A program made the position numbers and the translations under genes. Positions 16,898-25,306 of a stretch of 60,148 nucleotides of DNA are shown here, piece by piece; positions within the stretch are counted from its first letter, which is position 1, and the number at the start of each line of letters is the position of its first letter. Source of the stretch: Clostridium algoriphilum (GTDB lineage Bacteria; Bacillota; Clostridia; Clostridiales; Clostridiaceae); assembly GCF_020443705.1 (NCBI RefSeq), contig NZ_JAIZZK010000027.1, positions 1 through 60,148 of the forward strand, written 5' to 3'. The notes beneath the pieces were generated by a model. The model made no database searches and had not been told where the DNA came from. It worked only from the letters and a program-made list of their open reading frames with translations.

Positions 16898-16915
16898 GAT
16901 AGTGTTTACACTATC
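16898..16915 (+). promoter_or_regulatory. 18-bp dyad upstream of speE, shared with the ferritin-like gene
   Basis: GATAGTGTTTACACTATC, a near-perfect dyad, preceded by AAACAAA. The distance to the speE start codon is exactly 23 nt. The same arrangement with one base changed precedes the ferritin-like gene at 60018. It is a likely operator or 5'-UTR stem; the regulator is unknown. Confidence 0.65.
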
Positions 16916-16938
16916 CTTATTATAATGGAGGAATTATT

Positions 16939-17811
16939 ATGAAAATGAATGAATTACCTAAATATTTTAAAGAAATTGATAATGTACTATGGTTTGAGGA
17001 AGTTGAAGTTGAAAAAAAGAATTTAAAAATTAGTTATAAAGTTAATAAATGTTTTTCATATTCTAAATCTCCATATCAAGAGGTAGCTTTAATTGATACT
17101 GATGCATTTGGTCCATGCCTTGTGCTCGATGGTGTTATGCAAACTACTTCTGCAGATGGTTTTATATATAATGAAATGATTACGCATATTCCAGTACTTA
17201 CTCATAAATGTCCAAAAAATGTTTTGGTAATCGGTGGAGGAGACTGTGGAGCGGTGCGAGAACTATCAAAGTATGATGAACTTGAAACAATTGATATGGT
17301 AGAGCTTGACGAGTTAGTGACAAGGGAGTGCATAAAATTTCTTCCGGAAATAAGTGGAGGTTCTGAATTTGATAAAAGGATCAATTTTAAATTTGGAGAT
17401 GGAGTTGAATATGTAAAGAAAACTGATATTAAATATGATGTAGTAATGGTCGATTCACCAGATCCCGAGGGCCCTGCAAAGGATTTGTTTGGAGAAGAGT
17501 TTTATAAGAATGTAAAAAGAACATTAAAAACTGATGGAGTAATGGTATGCCAAAGTGAGTCTCCAATGATTCATCGTAATATAATTGAGAACACAAGAAG
17601 GATTTTAAAGAATAACTTTAAGATTGTAAAAACATATATAGCAGTTGTTCCGACTTATCCAGGTGGATTATGGAGTTTCACAATGGCTTCAGATGTTTAT
17701 GATCCTAGCGATATGGATGTAAATAGATTGCCTATTGATACTCGTTATCTAACAAAGAAGATTGCAAAGGGTTGCTTTGAACTTCCAAATTTCATAAATG
17801 ACTTAAAATAG
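16939..17811 (+). CDS. speE: Spermidine synthase (polyamine aminopropyltransferase)
   Basis: Transfers an aminopropyl group from decarboxylated SAM to putrescine (or a similar amine). The 290-residue protein has an N-terminal beta-domain, the nucleotide loop GGGDCG (99-104; usually GGGDGG), the acidic VELDELV, and DSPDP (172-176; usually DSTDP) holding the catalytic Asp. GGAGG lies 9 nt before the ATG. No speD, speA or speB is beside it, so the substrate supply is encoded elsewhere. A conserved 18-bp dyad 23 nt upstream suggests specific regulation shared with the ferritin-like gene. Confidence 0.9.
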   Translation: MKMNELPKYFKEIDNVLWFEEVEVEKKNLKISYKVNKCFSYSKSPYQEVALIDTDAFGPCLVLDGVMQTTSADGFIYNEMITHIPVLTHKCPKNVLVIGGGDCGAVRELSKYDELETIDMVELDELVTRECIKFLPEISGGSEFDKRINFKFGDGVEYVKKTDIKYDVVMVDSPDPEGPAKDLFGEEFYKNVKRTLKTDGVMVCQSESPMIHRNIIENTRRILKNNFKIVKTYIAVVPTYPGGLWSFTMASDVYDPSDMDVNRLPIDTRYLTKKIAKGCFELPNFINDLK

Positions 17812-17914
17812 ATTTCAGTTTTTGTTATAGATTACGTGGTAAGGCTTTTGAGTATGTGTGTTTGTGCTTATATAGTATTGTTTGTTTATTATAATAAATC
17901 AAAGAAAACTGATA

Positions 17915-17944
17915 AAGGGGGAGTTCACTTTGTGAACTTCCCTT
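17915..17944 (+). terminator. Hairpin of the GGGAGTTCAC repeat family
   Basis: AAGGGGGAGTTCAC - TTT - GTGAACTTCCCTT, about 100 bases after speE. It is likely both a terminator and a copy of a dispersed hairpin repeat (others near 99, 23496 and 40778). Confidence 0.55.
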
Positions 17945-18091
17945 CACATTTGGATCACCATTTCGGTTAATCGTAATAAAATTTATAGAAGGAATAATGA
18001 TAATAATTACTTGTTTTTGGTTAATATATACATTTAACTTTAAGTTCATTCTGAAACATAAAATTAGATATTCAGTGTACATACAGTCAAA

Positions 18092-18196
18092 TAATACAAA
18101 AATAATATATAATTAATACAAAAATATTATGTATTATTATAAATCGCATTTAAGAAATTAGATAAAGGATTAAATTTATATAAATGTAATACAAAA
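18092..18196 (+). repeat. Direct repeats TAATACAAAA, candidate parC centromere
   Basis: The 10-mer TAATACAAAA occurs at 18092, 18114 and 18187, each followed by AT-rich sequence ending in ATTAT or ATATT. They lie directly upstream of the actin-like gene, the usual place for a ParR-binding centromere that also serves as promoter/operator. Confidence 0.5.
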
Positions 18197-18291
18197 TTAA
18201 TATTAAAACATTACATATGAATTGAAATAATATTATATTTATGCTAGAATTATATTATAAATATAAAAATAATTTGATGGGGGTTAAAAAA

Positions 18292-19461
18292 ATGAGCGAA
18301 ATAATTATGAAAATAGGAAACGATAATGGTAATTCAGAACATGATATAAAAATAAACGGTAAGCTAATAAGTAGACCTAATGTTTATGCCAAGGTAAGAA
18401 AGTTACCTAATTTTGATGAAGTCAATAAGGATTATGTACTGCAAAACATTGAAGATAACCTAATTGTTACATGTGAAGATCCAAGTGGTATTTATTATCT
18501 AGGGAATTATGCGTTAACCTCGGGTAAAACAGTTAGAAGTATAGAAATTGGAATTGATAATAATAAAGTTGAGAATGATATAATACTTGTTAATACATTG
18601 GCAGAAATTGCTGGATATGCAGCAGTAGAATATTTTAATCTGGTTGGAAATTTTGAGGATATTATAAGGACTAAAGTTGATATGACAACTTCATTGCCAG
18701 TATCATATTATTCACATAAAAAAGCTTTAGATTTTTCAAATAAATTTTTAGCGAAAAAACATATAGTAACTGTTCATATTGGAAATAGCAATGCTAGAGT
18801 TGAAATTGAATTTACTTATGTAAAAACAATTCCTGAAGGAGTTACGGCAACATTTGCATTAAATGTAGCGCCTAAAGAAATGTTTGAAGAACACAATGAG
18901 AAATATACTGATGATTTAAATAAAGAATTCTTTACTAATGCTAAAGTGCTTCATGTTGCTATTGGTGAGGGAACTACAGAATATCCAATAACTACAGGAA
19001 TTGAATTTAATCCTGAATTTATTCAAGGTACTAATAATGGGGTTGGTCATGCAATAGATAAAGCTTTAGAAGAATTCAAAACAGCAAAGGGATTATCTAA
19101 ATTTACTAGACAAGATTATTCAGAGGTTATTAAAAATAAAAATCACAAATTTCATGAATTTGCGGTAGAATTAGTAGAACAATACGTTGAAGAACAGGCA
19201 GAAGAAATATTACTTCATGCTAAACAAGAAATTCAAAAAGCTAATAATGATATTGATGTTGTATGTGTATATGGTGGAGGTTCTATTTTAATGAGAAAAT
19301 CACTTGAAGAAAATCTGAAAATATTTTGTGATAGAGCTCAAATCAAATTGTTTTATGTGCCAGAGCAATATGCTATAAACTTAGAGTGTGAAGGCTTATA
19401 TAATTTTACTAACAGTAAAATATTTTCTGTTTTAAAAGATAAATATATAGGGAGTAAATAA
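18292..19461 (+). CDS. ParM/Alp-like bacterial actin (DNA segregation ATPase)
   Basis: A filament-forming actin-like protein expected to push or pull DNA molecules apart. From the ATG at 18292 it is 389 residues. Seen: phosphate-1 loop KIGNDNGNSE (residues 7-16), a second domain motif HVAIGEGTTEYP, and the adenosine/phosphate-2 type motif YGGGSILM (about 327-334), matching the Alp/ParM N-terminal fold. The upstream in-frame ATG lacks a ribosome binding site; ATGGGGG precedes the chosen start. It is followed by a ParR-like gene and preceded by direct repeats, so a three-part segregation cassette is complete. Such cassettes are normally plasmid or phage borne. Confidence 0.82.
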   Translation: MSEIIMKIGNDNGNSEHDIKINGKLISRPNVYAKVRKLPNFDEVNKDYVLQNIEDNLIVTCEDPSGIYYLGNYALTSGKTVRSIEIGIDNNKVENDIILVNTLAEIAGYAAVEYFNLVGNFEDIIRTKVDMTTSLPVSYYSHKKALDFSNKFLAKKHIVTVHIGNSNARVEIEFTYVKTIPEGVTATFALNVAPKEMFEEHNEKYTDDLNKEFFTNAKVLHVAIGEGTTEYPITTGIEFNPEFIQGTNNGVGHAIDKALEEFKTAKGLSKFTRQDYSEVIKNKNHKFHEFAVELVEQYVEEQAEEILLHAKQEIQKANNDIDVVCVYGGGSILMRKSLEENLKIFCDRAQIKLFYVPEQYAINLECEGLYNFTNSKIFSVLKDKYIGSK

Positions 19462-19486
19462 AGTAATTATAATAAGATAAAATCCT

Positions 19487-19515
19487 ATATAGGGGAGGTT
19501 TTACCCTATATTTTA
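19487..19515 (+). terminator. Weak hairpin between parM-like and parR-like genes
   Basis: ATATAGGG pairs with CCCTATAT over a 9-nt loop, followed by TTTTA. It may attenuate transcription into the downstream gene and set the ParM:ParR ratio. Confidence 0.35.
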
Positions 19516-19563
19516 ATGTTACATAAAATATTGTATTAAAAGTTAAAAGAAAGAGGTGTTATT

Positions 19564-19902
19564 ATGGCTACTGAAAAGAAGAGAAGTGGATATTCATTTT
19601 CTATTAAGAAAACGGATAATCCAATTATAAAAGAATTTATTACAGCACAAGATAATTTTTCAGAATCAATAAGATATCTGATAATAAAGTATTGTATGGA
19701 AAATGGAGTTGAGGATGTTTCATCTAAATTAAATGAATTAATTTATAGTCTAGCATATTCAAATACTAATACTAGTAATTCTAATGAAATGAAACAAAGT
19801 AGTACAGAAGAAAAGATAGTTGAAAAGGCTAAAGCAGAAAAGGCAGTAGACGAAATAAGCATAGATTTAGAGAAAGCTGATATACCAAAATGTTATCAAT
19901 AG
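19564..19902 (+). CDS. ParR-like DNA-binding adaptor
   Basis: A 112-residue protein starting MATEKKRSGYSFSIKK, then NFSESIRYLIIKYC, which fits a ribbon-helix-helix fold (beta strand then two helices) as in ParR adaptors. The C-terminal half is polar and low in complexity (NTNTSNSNEM, EKAKAEKAVDE), the type of tail that contacts the actin filament. AGAGGTG lies 8 nt before the ATG. It lies 102 bases after the actin-like gene in the same direction and is followed by a strong terminator. Assignment rests on position, size and the RHH-like N-terminus. Confidence 0.7.
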   Translation: MATEKKRSGYSFSIKKTDNPIIKEFITAQDNFSESIRYLIIKYCMENGVEDVSSKLNELIYSLAYSNTNTSNSNEMKQSSTEEKIVEKAKAEKAVDEISIDLEKADIPKCYQ

Positions 19903-19982
19903 AAAATTAATAACAATTTTTATTTAAAAATTTAATTTAATATGTAAGTGCCCATTTTAGTATTAAACATGTAGGATACAGA

Positions 19983-20036
19983 AGGAGAATATAGTTAGAT
20001 CTGTGAGATAACAAATCTAACTATATCCTCCTTTTT
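19983..20036 (+). terminator. Terminator of the actin/ParR-like operon
   Basis: ATATAGTTAGAT pairs with ATCTAACTATAT, extended by AGGAG/CTCCT with a bulge and followed by TTTTTC. Confidence 0.85.
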
Positions 20037-20163
20037 CTATTTTTAAAGAGATGGGAACAGCTTATTGAGTTAAAGTCTATGTTAAAGAAAGTACTTAAGC
20101 TTTACACAGATTGTATATATATGTAAATAGCTGTGTTACAGTAGATATAGACCCCATAGATAT

Positions 20164-20598
20164 TTATGAATTTAGTTCTCCTAATAACTCATCTAATGAT
20201 TCTTTCAACTTCTTAAGTTTTTCGAAACTGCCACCAAGTTTGCAATACATTGTTTCTGGAACTTGGAGAATATTTTCTTTTAATGCAGTACCTTTTTCTG
20301 TTAATTCAATTATTACTGTTCTATCATCTTTTTTATCCCTATATTTTATAATCAATTGCATGCTCTCTAATTTTTTTAAGACAGGAGTAAGCGTCCCTGA
20401 ATCTAAGTGTAATTTTTGTCCAACTTCTTTAAATGAAATTTTTTCTGCTTCCCATAATACCAACATTGTAATATATTGGGTGTATGTTAGATTATATTGG
20501 TCAAGTAGCGGCTTATATAGTTTTATAACTTCTCTTGACGTTGCATAAAGTGAAAAGCATAACTGATTATCAAGTTTAATGTTTTCGTATTTATCCAT
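20164..20598 (-). CDS. ohrR: OhrR-type MarR-family peroxide sensor/repressor
   Basis: A 144-residue winged-helix repressor. The N-terminus LDNQLCFSLYATSREV matches OhrR, with Cys14 at the position of the peroxide-reactive Cys; the HTH/wing region is TYTQYITMLVLWE...SGTLTPVLKKLE...DRTVIIELTEKG. OhrR normally represses ohr and is inactivated by organic hydroperoxides or hypochlorite. No ohr gene is adjacent. The AEC exporter gene upstream on the same strand is separated by about 200 bases. GAGGAGG precedes the start. One-Cys versus two-Cys class was not resolved. Confidence 0.85.
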   Translation of the reverse strand: MDKYENIKLDNQLCFSLYATSREVIKLYKPLLDQYNLTYTQYITMLVLWEAEKISFKEVGQKLHLDSGTLTPVLKKLESMQLIIKYRDKKDDRTVIIELTEKGTALKENILQVPETMYCKLGGSFEKLKKLKESLDELLGELNS

Positions 20599-20794
20599 AA
20601 TTCAGCCTCCTCTTTTAATTTGAGTAAATCTAATTTTGTAAAATCAATATTATGAATATATCACCATGTTTTTAACTTGTCAAGTGAAAATGATCCATCA
20701 TTTAAGTTCTGGGCTTTCAATTGTTGTAGAGCAAGACTCACTTAATATAATGGTAAGATATAACTTAAAGAAAATTATGGACAATTTCCGTTTG

Positions 20795-21703
20795 CTAAAT
20801 AAAAGCAATAATCGCCCACATGAGTAAAAAGCTTATTATAATTGTGAAATTATTGACAGTTCCTACGAACTTAGTATCATAGCCAAATTCCACTGAGTAA
20901 GGAATTACAGTGAAACTTATTGGTAATATAAAACCAATTAGCATAGTTATTTTGAACATTGGATCTATGGGCACTAAATTATAAAGAAGTATACCTACTC
21001 CCAATCCAATCAGGTATCTTAAAGCAATTATCTTGGCCATATTTTTTAAGTATGCCTTCTTAAAGGAAAAGCTCAGGTATAAGCCAAGCACCAACAATGC
21101 AAGGGGCATATTTGCCTTGGATAGAATGCCTGTAATTTCTATAATCGGCCTTGGGATGCTAAGGCCCAAAAGATTAATTGACAAAGTAACAATGTATGTA
21201 AGAAAAGGTATTGAATGTAGTGTTTTAGAGAAAATGTTCTTGTATGAGATTTCGCCTTCGCTACTTGCATATATACTTGCAATAATATAACAAACAGCAA
21301 AAACAATGAAGGAATTCCCCATATCAAACATCCCAAAGTATTTAAGCCCTTCTTTGCCCCATATTGACTCAACCAGAGGATATGCGAAAAGCCCAACATT
21401 GAAGGAAGGAACTAGCATTGTTAGCATTCCTTTTTCACGTCTCGATTCTCCTTTAAATGCAATGAAGGCTACTATTGCCATAACTAACCCGTATATAAGG
21501 CAGATTATAGGAACAAGTAGAAGGTTTTTGTCTATAGACATTGTACTGAAAACATTTATGACAATTGCGGGAAGAGTGACATTAAAAATTAACCTGGATA
21601 TCACTTCTCCATCGCTTTCCTTTAAAACACCCATCTTCTTTAGAAAGTATCCTAATAAAATAATACTTAATGACATTGCAAACTGTGAGTTAATAGTGTT
21701 CAT
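20795..21703 (-). CDS. AEC (auxin efflux carrier) family transporter
   Basis: A 302-residue integral membrane protein with about 10 hydrophobic segments in two five-helix halves, typical of the AEC/bile-acid-like fold. Seen: FAMSLSIILLGYFLKKMGV at the N-terminus, PAIVINVFS, PSFNVGLFAYPLVESIWG (the helix-break motif of the first half) and MLIGFILPISFTVIPYSVE (second half). Bacterial members export or exchange organic acids such as malate or malonate; the substrate here is unknown. It is transcribed toward ohrR. Confidence 0.85.
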   Translation of the reverse strand: MNTINSQFAMSLSIILLGYFLKKMGVLKESDGEVISRLIFNVTLPAIVINVFSTMSIDKNLLLVPIICLIYGLVMAIVAFIAFKGESRREKGMLTMLVPSFNVGLFAYPLVESIWGKEGLKYFGMFDMGNSFIVFAVCYIIASIYASSEGEISYKNIFSKTLHSIPFLTYIVTLSINLLGLSIPRPIIEITGILSKANMPLALLVLGLYLSFSFKKAYLKNMAKIIALRYLIGLGVGILLYNLVPIDPMFKITMLIGFILPISFTVIPYSVEFGYDTKFVGTVNNFTIIISFLLMWAIIAFI

Positions 21704-21971
21704 TTGTTGTCTCCTTGTTATGTATTTCAGATTTAATATTTCTACATTATAGCATGGAGTAAATAAAAAAACATCTTAAATTTACAGTTGCAAGAAATAA
21801 GAAAGATAAAAGATCGAAGATCAATCTTAATATAAACATTAAACATATAGATATTGTAGGTATTGCGTTATAAGAAATTAATGGTAAACTTATTAATATA
21901 GTTAAACGAGCAGAAACAATAAGCTTAAAACACAGGTTCTAAGTGTAAACCGAAAATAAGGAGGGTTTTAG
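21704..21971. other. Divergent promoter region (AEC / permease)
   Basis: Holds both promoters. No lysine riboswitch or T-box features were seen ahead of the permease, and no ORF is supported. Confidence 0.35.
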
Positions 21972-23480
21972 ATGAGCTCTAAAGTGGTAATAAAGACAAA
22001 TTTTGAAGTAAAACAACAAGGTGAACTAAAAAGGAGTTTGCAAGCCAGACATTTAAATATGATTGCGATTGGCGGAGCAATAGGTACTGGATTATTTTTA
22101 CTTAGTGGAGGAACAATAAGCCAAGCGGGACCTGGAGGTGCAATTGTTGCATATGCAGTTATGGGCATTTTAGTATATTTTTTAATGACATCCCTTGGAG
22201 AGATGGCAACATTGTTACCAATTTCAGGATCTTTTGAAACATATGCCACAAGGTTTGTAGACCCTGCATTTGGATTCGCTCTAGGTTGGAATTATTGGTT
22301 CTGTTGGTCTACATGTGTGGCCTGCGAATTAGTCGCAGGATCCATCATTGTTAAGTTCTGGCTTCCGCATACTAATGCAACTTTGTGGAGTGTACTGTTC
22401 TTAGTTGTTCTATTTATACTTAATCTTGCATCAGCAAGAGCCTATGGAGAAGGTGAATATTGGTTTTCCAGCATTAAAGTTATTACAATAATTGCATTCA
22501 TAATTGTAGGTACTCTAATGATAGTGGGCATCATGGGTGGCAACTCGCCAGGTTTCTCTAACTTTACAATATCAGATGTTAATGGTAATAAGGGTCCATT
22601 CATAGGCGGTATATTTGGGATGGTAAATGTGTTCTTATTGGCGGGATTTTCTTTCTCTGGTACTGAACTAGTGGGTCTTGCTGCAGGTGAGTGTGAAAAT
22701 CCACAAGTTAATGTTCCAAAAGCTATCAAGATGGTTTTCTGGCGTATTCTTTTATTTTATCTTGGCGCAATCATAGTAATTGGGTTCCTAGTTCCTTTTA
22801 ATGACCCTAACCTTTTAAAAAGTGATACAGACCAAATAGCATTTAGTCCGTTTACTATGGTGTTTCAACGATCAGGCTTAGCATTTGCTGCAAGCCTAAT
22901 GAATGCAGTTATTCTTACAGCGGTGCTTTCGGCAGGAAACTCAGGTTTATATGCTTCATCGCGAATGCTTTATGCAATGGCAAAGGAAGGAAAGGCACCT
23001 AAACTTTTTGGAAAAGTAAATAAGCGAGGGGTTCCCATGAATGCGCTTTACCTTACAACTCTTGTTGCTTGCTCAGCTTTTCTTGCATCTCTCGTTGGTG
23101 ATGGTAAAATATATTATGCACTAGTTAACATTTCTGGTATAACAGCTTTCTTTGCATGGTTAGGTATAGCAATATGCCACTATAGATTCAGAAAAGCATA
23201 TATTGCACAAGGAAGAAAACTTGAAGATTTAAAGTATCGAGCTAAGTGGTTTCCATTTGGACCAATTATGGCTATGGTACTTTGTACTATTGTTATATTT
23301 GGTTCAAACATATGGATATTCCAAGCTCCTACCTTTGATTGGTTTAGTTTTATTACAAATTATATGACTATTCCGTTATTTTTAATTTTATATTTTGGTT
23401 ATAAATTTATAAAGAAGACCAAGATAGTTCCTCTTATGGAGTGTGATTTTGAACATAAAGAATATGAAAAAATAGAATAA
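21972..23480 (+). CDS. Amino-acid permease, LysP-like (APC superfamily)
   Basis: A 502-residue proton-coupled amino-acid importer with 12 hydrophobic segments. Family features: LKRSLQARHLNMIAIGGAIG at the start of helix 1, FSGTELVGLAAGECENP in helix 6, and SGLYASSRMLYAMAKEGKAP in the helix 8-9 loop. These fit the amino acid transporter (AAT) subfamily; the overall pattern is closest to LysP-type permeases, so a basic amino acid is a fair guess but not proven. AAGGAGG lies 8 nt before the ATG. A hairpin terminator follows the stop. Confidence 0.88.
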   Translation: MSSKVVIKTNFEVKQQGELKRSLQARHLNMIAIGGAIGTGLFLLSGGTISQAGPGGAIVAYAVMGILVYFLMTSLGEMATLLPISGSFETYATRFVDPAFGFALGWNYWFCWSTCVACELVAGSIIVKFWLPHTNATLWSVLFLVVLFILNLASARAYGEGEYWFSSIKVITIIAFIIVGTLMIVGIMGGNSPGFSNFTISDVNGNKGPFIGGIFGMVNVFLLAGFSFSGTELVGLAAGECENPQVNVPKAIKMVFWRILLFYLGAIIVIGFLVPFNDPNLLKSDTDQIAFSPFTMVFQRSGLAFAASLMNAVILTAVLSAGNSGLYASSRMLYAMAKEGKAPKLFGKVNKRGVPMNALYLTTLVACSAFLASLVGDGKIYYALVNISGITAFFAWLGIAICHYRFRKAYIAQGRKLEDLKYRAKWFPFGPIMAMVLCTIVIFGSNIWIFQAPTFDWFSFITNYMTIPLFLILYFGYKFIKKTKIVPLMECDFEHKEYEKIE

Positions 23481-23495
23481 TATTAATACTTAAAG

Positions 23496-23526
23496 GAAGG
23501 GGAGCTCATATTATGAACTCCCCTTC
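23496..23526 (+). terminator. Terminator of the permease gene (GGGAGTTCA hairpin family)
   Basis: GAAGGGGAGCTCA pairs with TGAACTCCCCTTC with one mismatch, 16 bases after the stop codon. Confidence 0.75.
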
Positions 23527-23845
23527 AATATATATAAATATTTAATTTTGAACTAATGAATTTAGTTATTTATGAGAGTTTATAAATATTATATATAATA
23601 TGGTTACATTGTGCGAATTATGTTAGTGCTACGTAGTATACTTAGTGTATTGTCATTGTCATTTTGCCAGGGGTTATATTCGTATAAGGTCCAGTTGGAA
23701 CTTATATATTAATAATGGTTAGACAAATAAACTGAATTTAAAATAGGAGATATAAAAAAATATTAGAAAAATATAGTACAAGGTTAGTTAATGTTAGTGC
23801 AAGAAACAGAAAAAATAGATAAAAAAACAATTTGGAGGTGCTAAT
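23527..23845. other. AT-rich intergenic region upstream of ogt
   Basis: About 320 bases without a supported gene; it should contain the ogt promoter. Confidence 0.35.
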
Positions 23846-24319
23846 ATTAATAATACATTTTACTATGAAACGATAATTGGGAAAATAGGAATTGCTGAGA
23901 ATGGTAAGGCTATTACTCATATGTATATTGCAGAAAGAATTCCTGAAGATATACATATGAGTGAAACCAAATTGCTGAAAAAGGCAAATCAACAACTTCA
24001 AGAATATCTTATCGGAAAAAGAAAAACATTCGATATACCACTTGCACCTCGTGGCACAGAATTTCAGCAAAAGGTGTGGAATTCATTACAGAAAATCCAG
24101 TATGGCAAAACCAACAGTTACAAAGATATAGCGGAAAGTATCGGTAATATAAAAGCAGCTCGTGCAGTAGGGATGGCAAATAATAAAAATCCAATCATTA
24201 TCTTCATTCCTTGTCATCGTGTAATTGGTGCTAATGGTAAATTGGTTGGTTATGCAGGTGGTTTGGATGTAAAAGAAAAACTTTTAGAAATAGAGAAACA
24301 AAATGAGTCATATGTTTGA
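23846..24319 (+). CDS. ogt: Methylated-DNA--protein-cysteine methyltransferase, apparent ATT start
   Basis: A suicide repair protein that takes methyl groups from O6-methylguanine onto its Cys. The active site IPCHRVIG (Cys123 of the full frame) and the HTH/arginine-finger region (NSYKDIAESIG, AARAVGMANN) are intact. Homology clearly runs upstream of the first ATG at 23921: codons for NNTFYYETIIGKIGIAENG follow the strong site TTGGAGGTG, and the codon at the right spacing is ATT (23846). In-frame upstream there is only ATA before a stop. So the gene either uses AUU or has a mutated ATG, leaving a 132-residue internal-start product. It overlaps the next gene by 17 bases. Confidence 0.82.
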   Translation: MNNTFYYETIIGKIGIAENGKAITHMYIAERIPEDIHMSETKLLKKANQQLQEYLIGKRKTFDIPLAPRGTEFQQKVWNSLQKIQYGKTNSYKDIAESIGNIKAARAVGMANNKNPIIIFIPCHRVIGANGKLVGYAGGLDVKEKLLEIEKQNESYV

Positions 24320-25208
24320 ATCGCACTTAGGAGAAATGGCTGCACTCGCAACAGCGGTATGTTGGACAATTACTGCTGTAACATTTGAAACTGCTGGAAA
24401 AAAAGTTGGTTCTATATCTGTAAATTTGATAAGGCTTATTTTTGCATTTACACTAATATCAATATATAATTTATTTTCTAGAGGAATGATTTTACCAATA
24501 GATGCCTCAAGTTCTGCGTGGCTATGGTTAACCTTTTCGGGGATAATTGGTTTTGTTATTGGAGATCTATTTCTATTCCAGGCGTTTGTTGTGGTAGGCT
24601 CACGTATATCTATGTTAATTATGTCAACGGTACCACCAATAACAGCAATTACTGGATTCATTATTATGGGGGAGAGAATTACTCCATTAGGGTTAGCTGG
24701 AATGTTAATAACTATTGTAGGTATTGGTATTGTAATTCTAACTAAAAACCCGGATGATAAAAAGGTGAGGCTTTCCCATCCAATAAAGGGTCTAGTATAT
24801 GCTTTCATAGGGGCATTAGGACAAGCTTTTGGACTTGTTTTTAGCAAATTTGGTATGGGGTCATATGATCCCTTTGCTGCAACTCAAATTAGAATTATTG
24901 CAGCAATTATTGGGTTTTCAATAGTTATCACTATATCAAGAAACTGGGGGAAGGTATTTGTGGCTTTTAAAGATATGAGGGCTATGAAGTATATTTCAAT
25001 TGGTTCATTATTTGGACCATTTGTAGGTGTATCATTATCTTTGCTAGCTGTTCAACATGCATCAACTGGCATAGTTTCAACAATTACTTCTATTACTCCG
25101 ATACTATTAATACCAGTATCAATAATTATATTTAAGGAAAAAGTAATTCCAAAAGAAATATTTGGAGCAATTATAACTTTGTTAGGTATTTCACTTTTGT
25201 TTATATAA
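24303..25208 (+). CDS. EamA/DMT-family transporter
   Basis: A 301-residue membrane protein of ten hydrophobic segments formed by two EamA repeats (first about 10-143, second about 160-300). Typical features are IVGIGIVILTKNP at the end of repeat one and IITLLGISLLFI at the C-terminus. DMT proteins move small metabolites such as amino acids or drugs; substrate unknown. The start overlaps the ogt end by 17 bases, so the two are translationally coupled; an alternative ATG lies 3 codons in. Confidence 0.85.
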   Translation: MSHMFESHLGEMAALATAVCWTITAVTFETAGKKVGSISVNLIRLIFAFTLISIYNLFSRGMILPIDASSSAWLWLTFSGIIGFVIGDLFLFQAFVVVGSRISMLIMSTVPPITAITGFIIMGERITPLGLAGMLITIVGIGIVILTKNPDDKKVRLSHPIKGLVYAFIGALGQAFGLVFSKFGMGSYDPFAATQIRIIAAIIGFSIVITISRNWGKVFVAFKDMRAMKYISIGSLFGPFVGVSLSLLAVQHASTGIVSTITSITPILLIPVSIIIFKEKVIPKEIFGAIITLLGISLLFI

Positions 25209-25306
25209 GTAAAAACAACAGCCTAATATACTTATTAAAATAATATGATCGAAAATGTTGTATACGAAAGATTTATTATAAAAGTTAATGCCACATAAAA
25301 GATTTT

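Noticed and set aside
21704-21971. Lysine riboswitch before the LysP-like permease
   Set aside because: None of the conserved L-box sequences could be found by eye.
24308-24847. 179-codon frame antisense to the EamA transporter
   Set aside because: Antisense shadow rich in Ile/Pro/Asn from complementary codons; no ribosome binding site.
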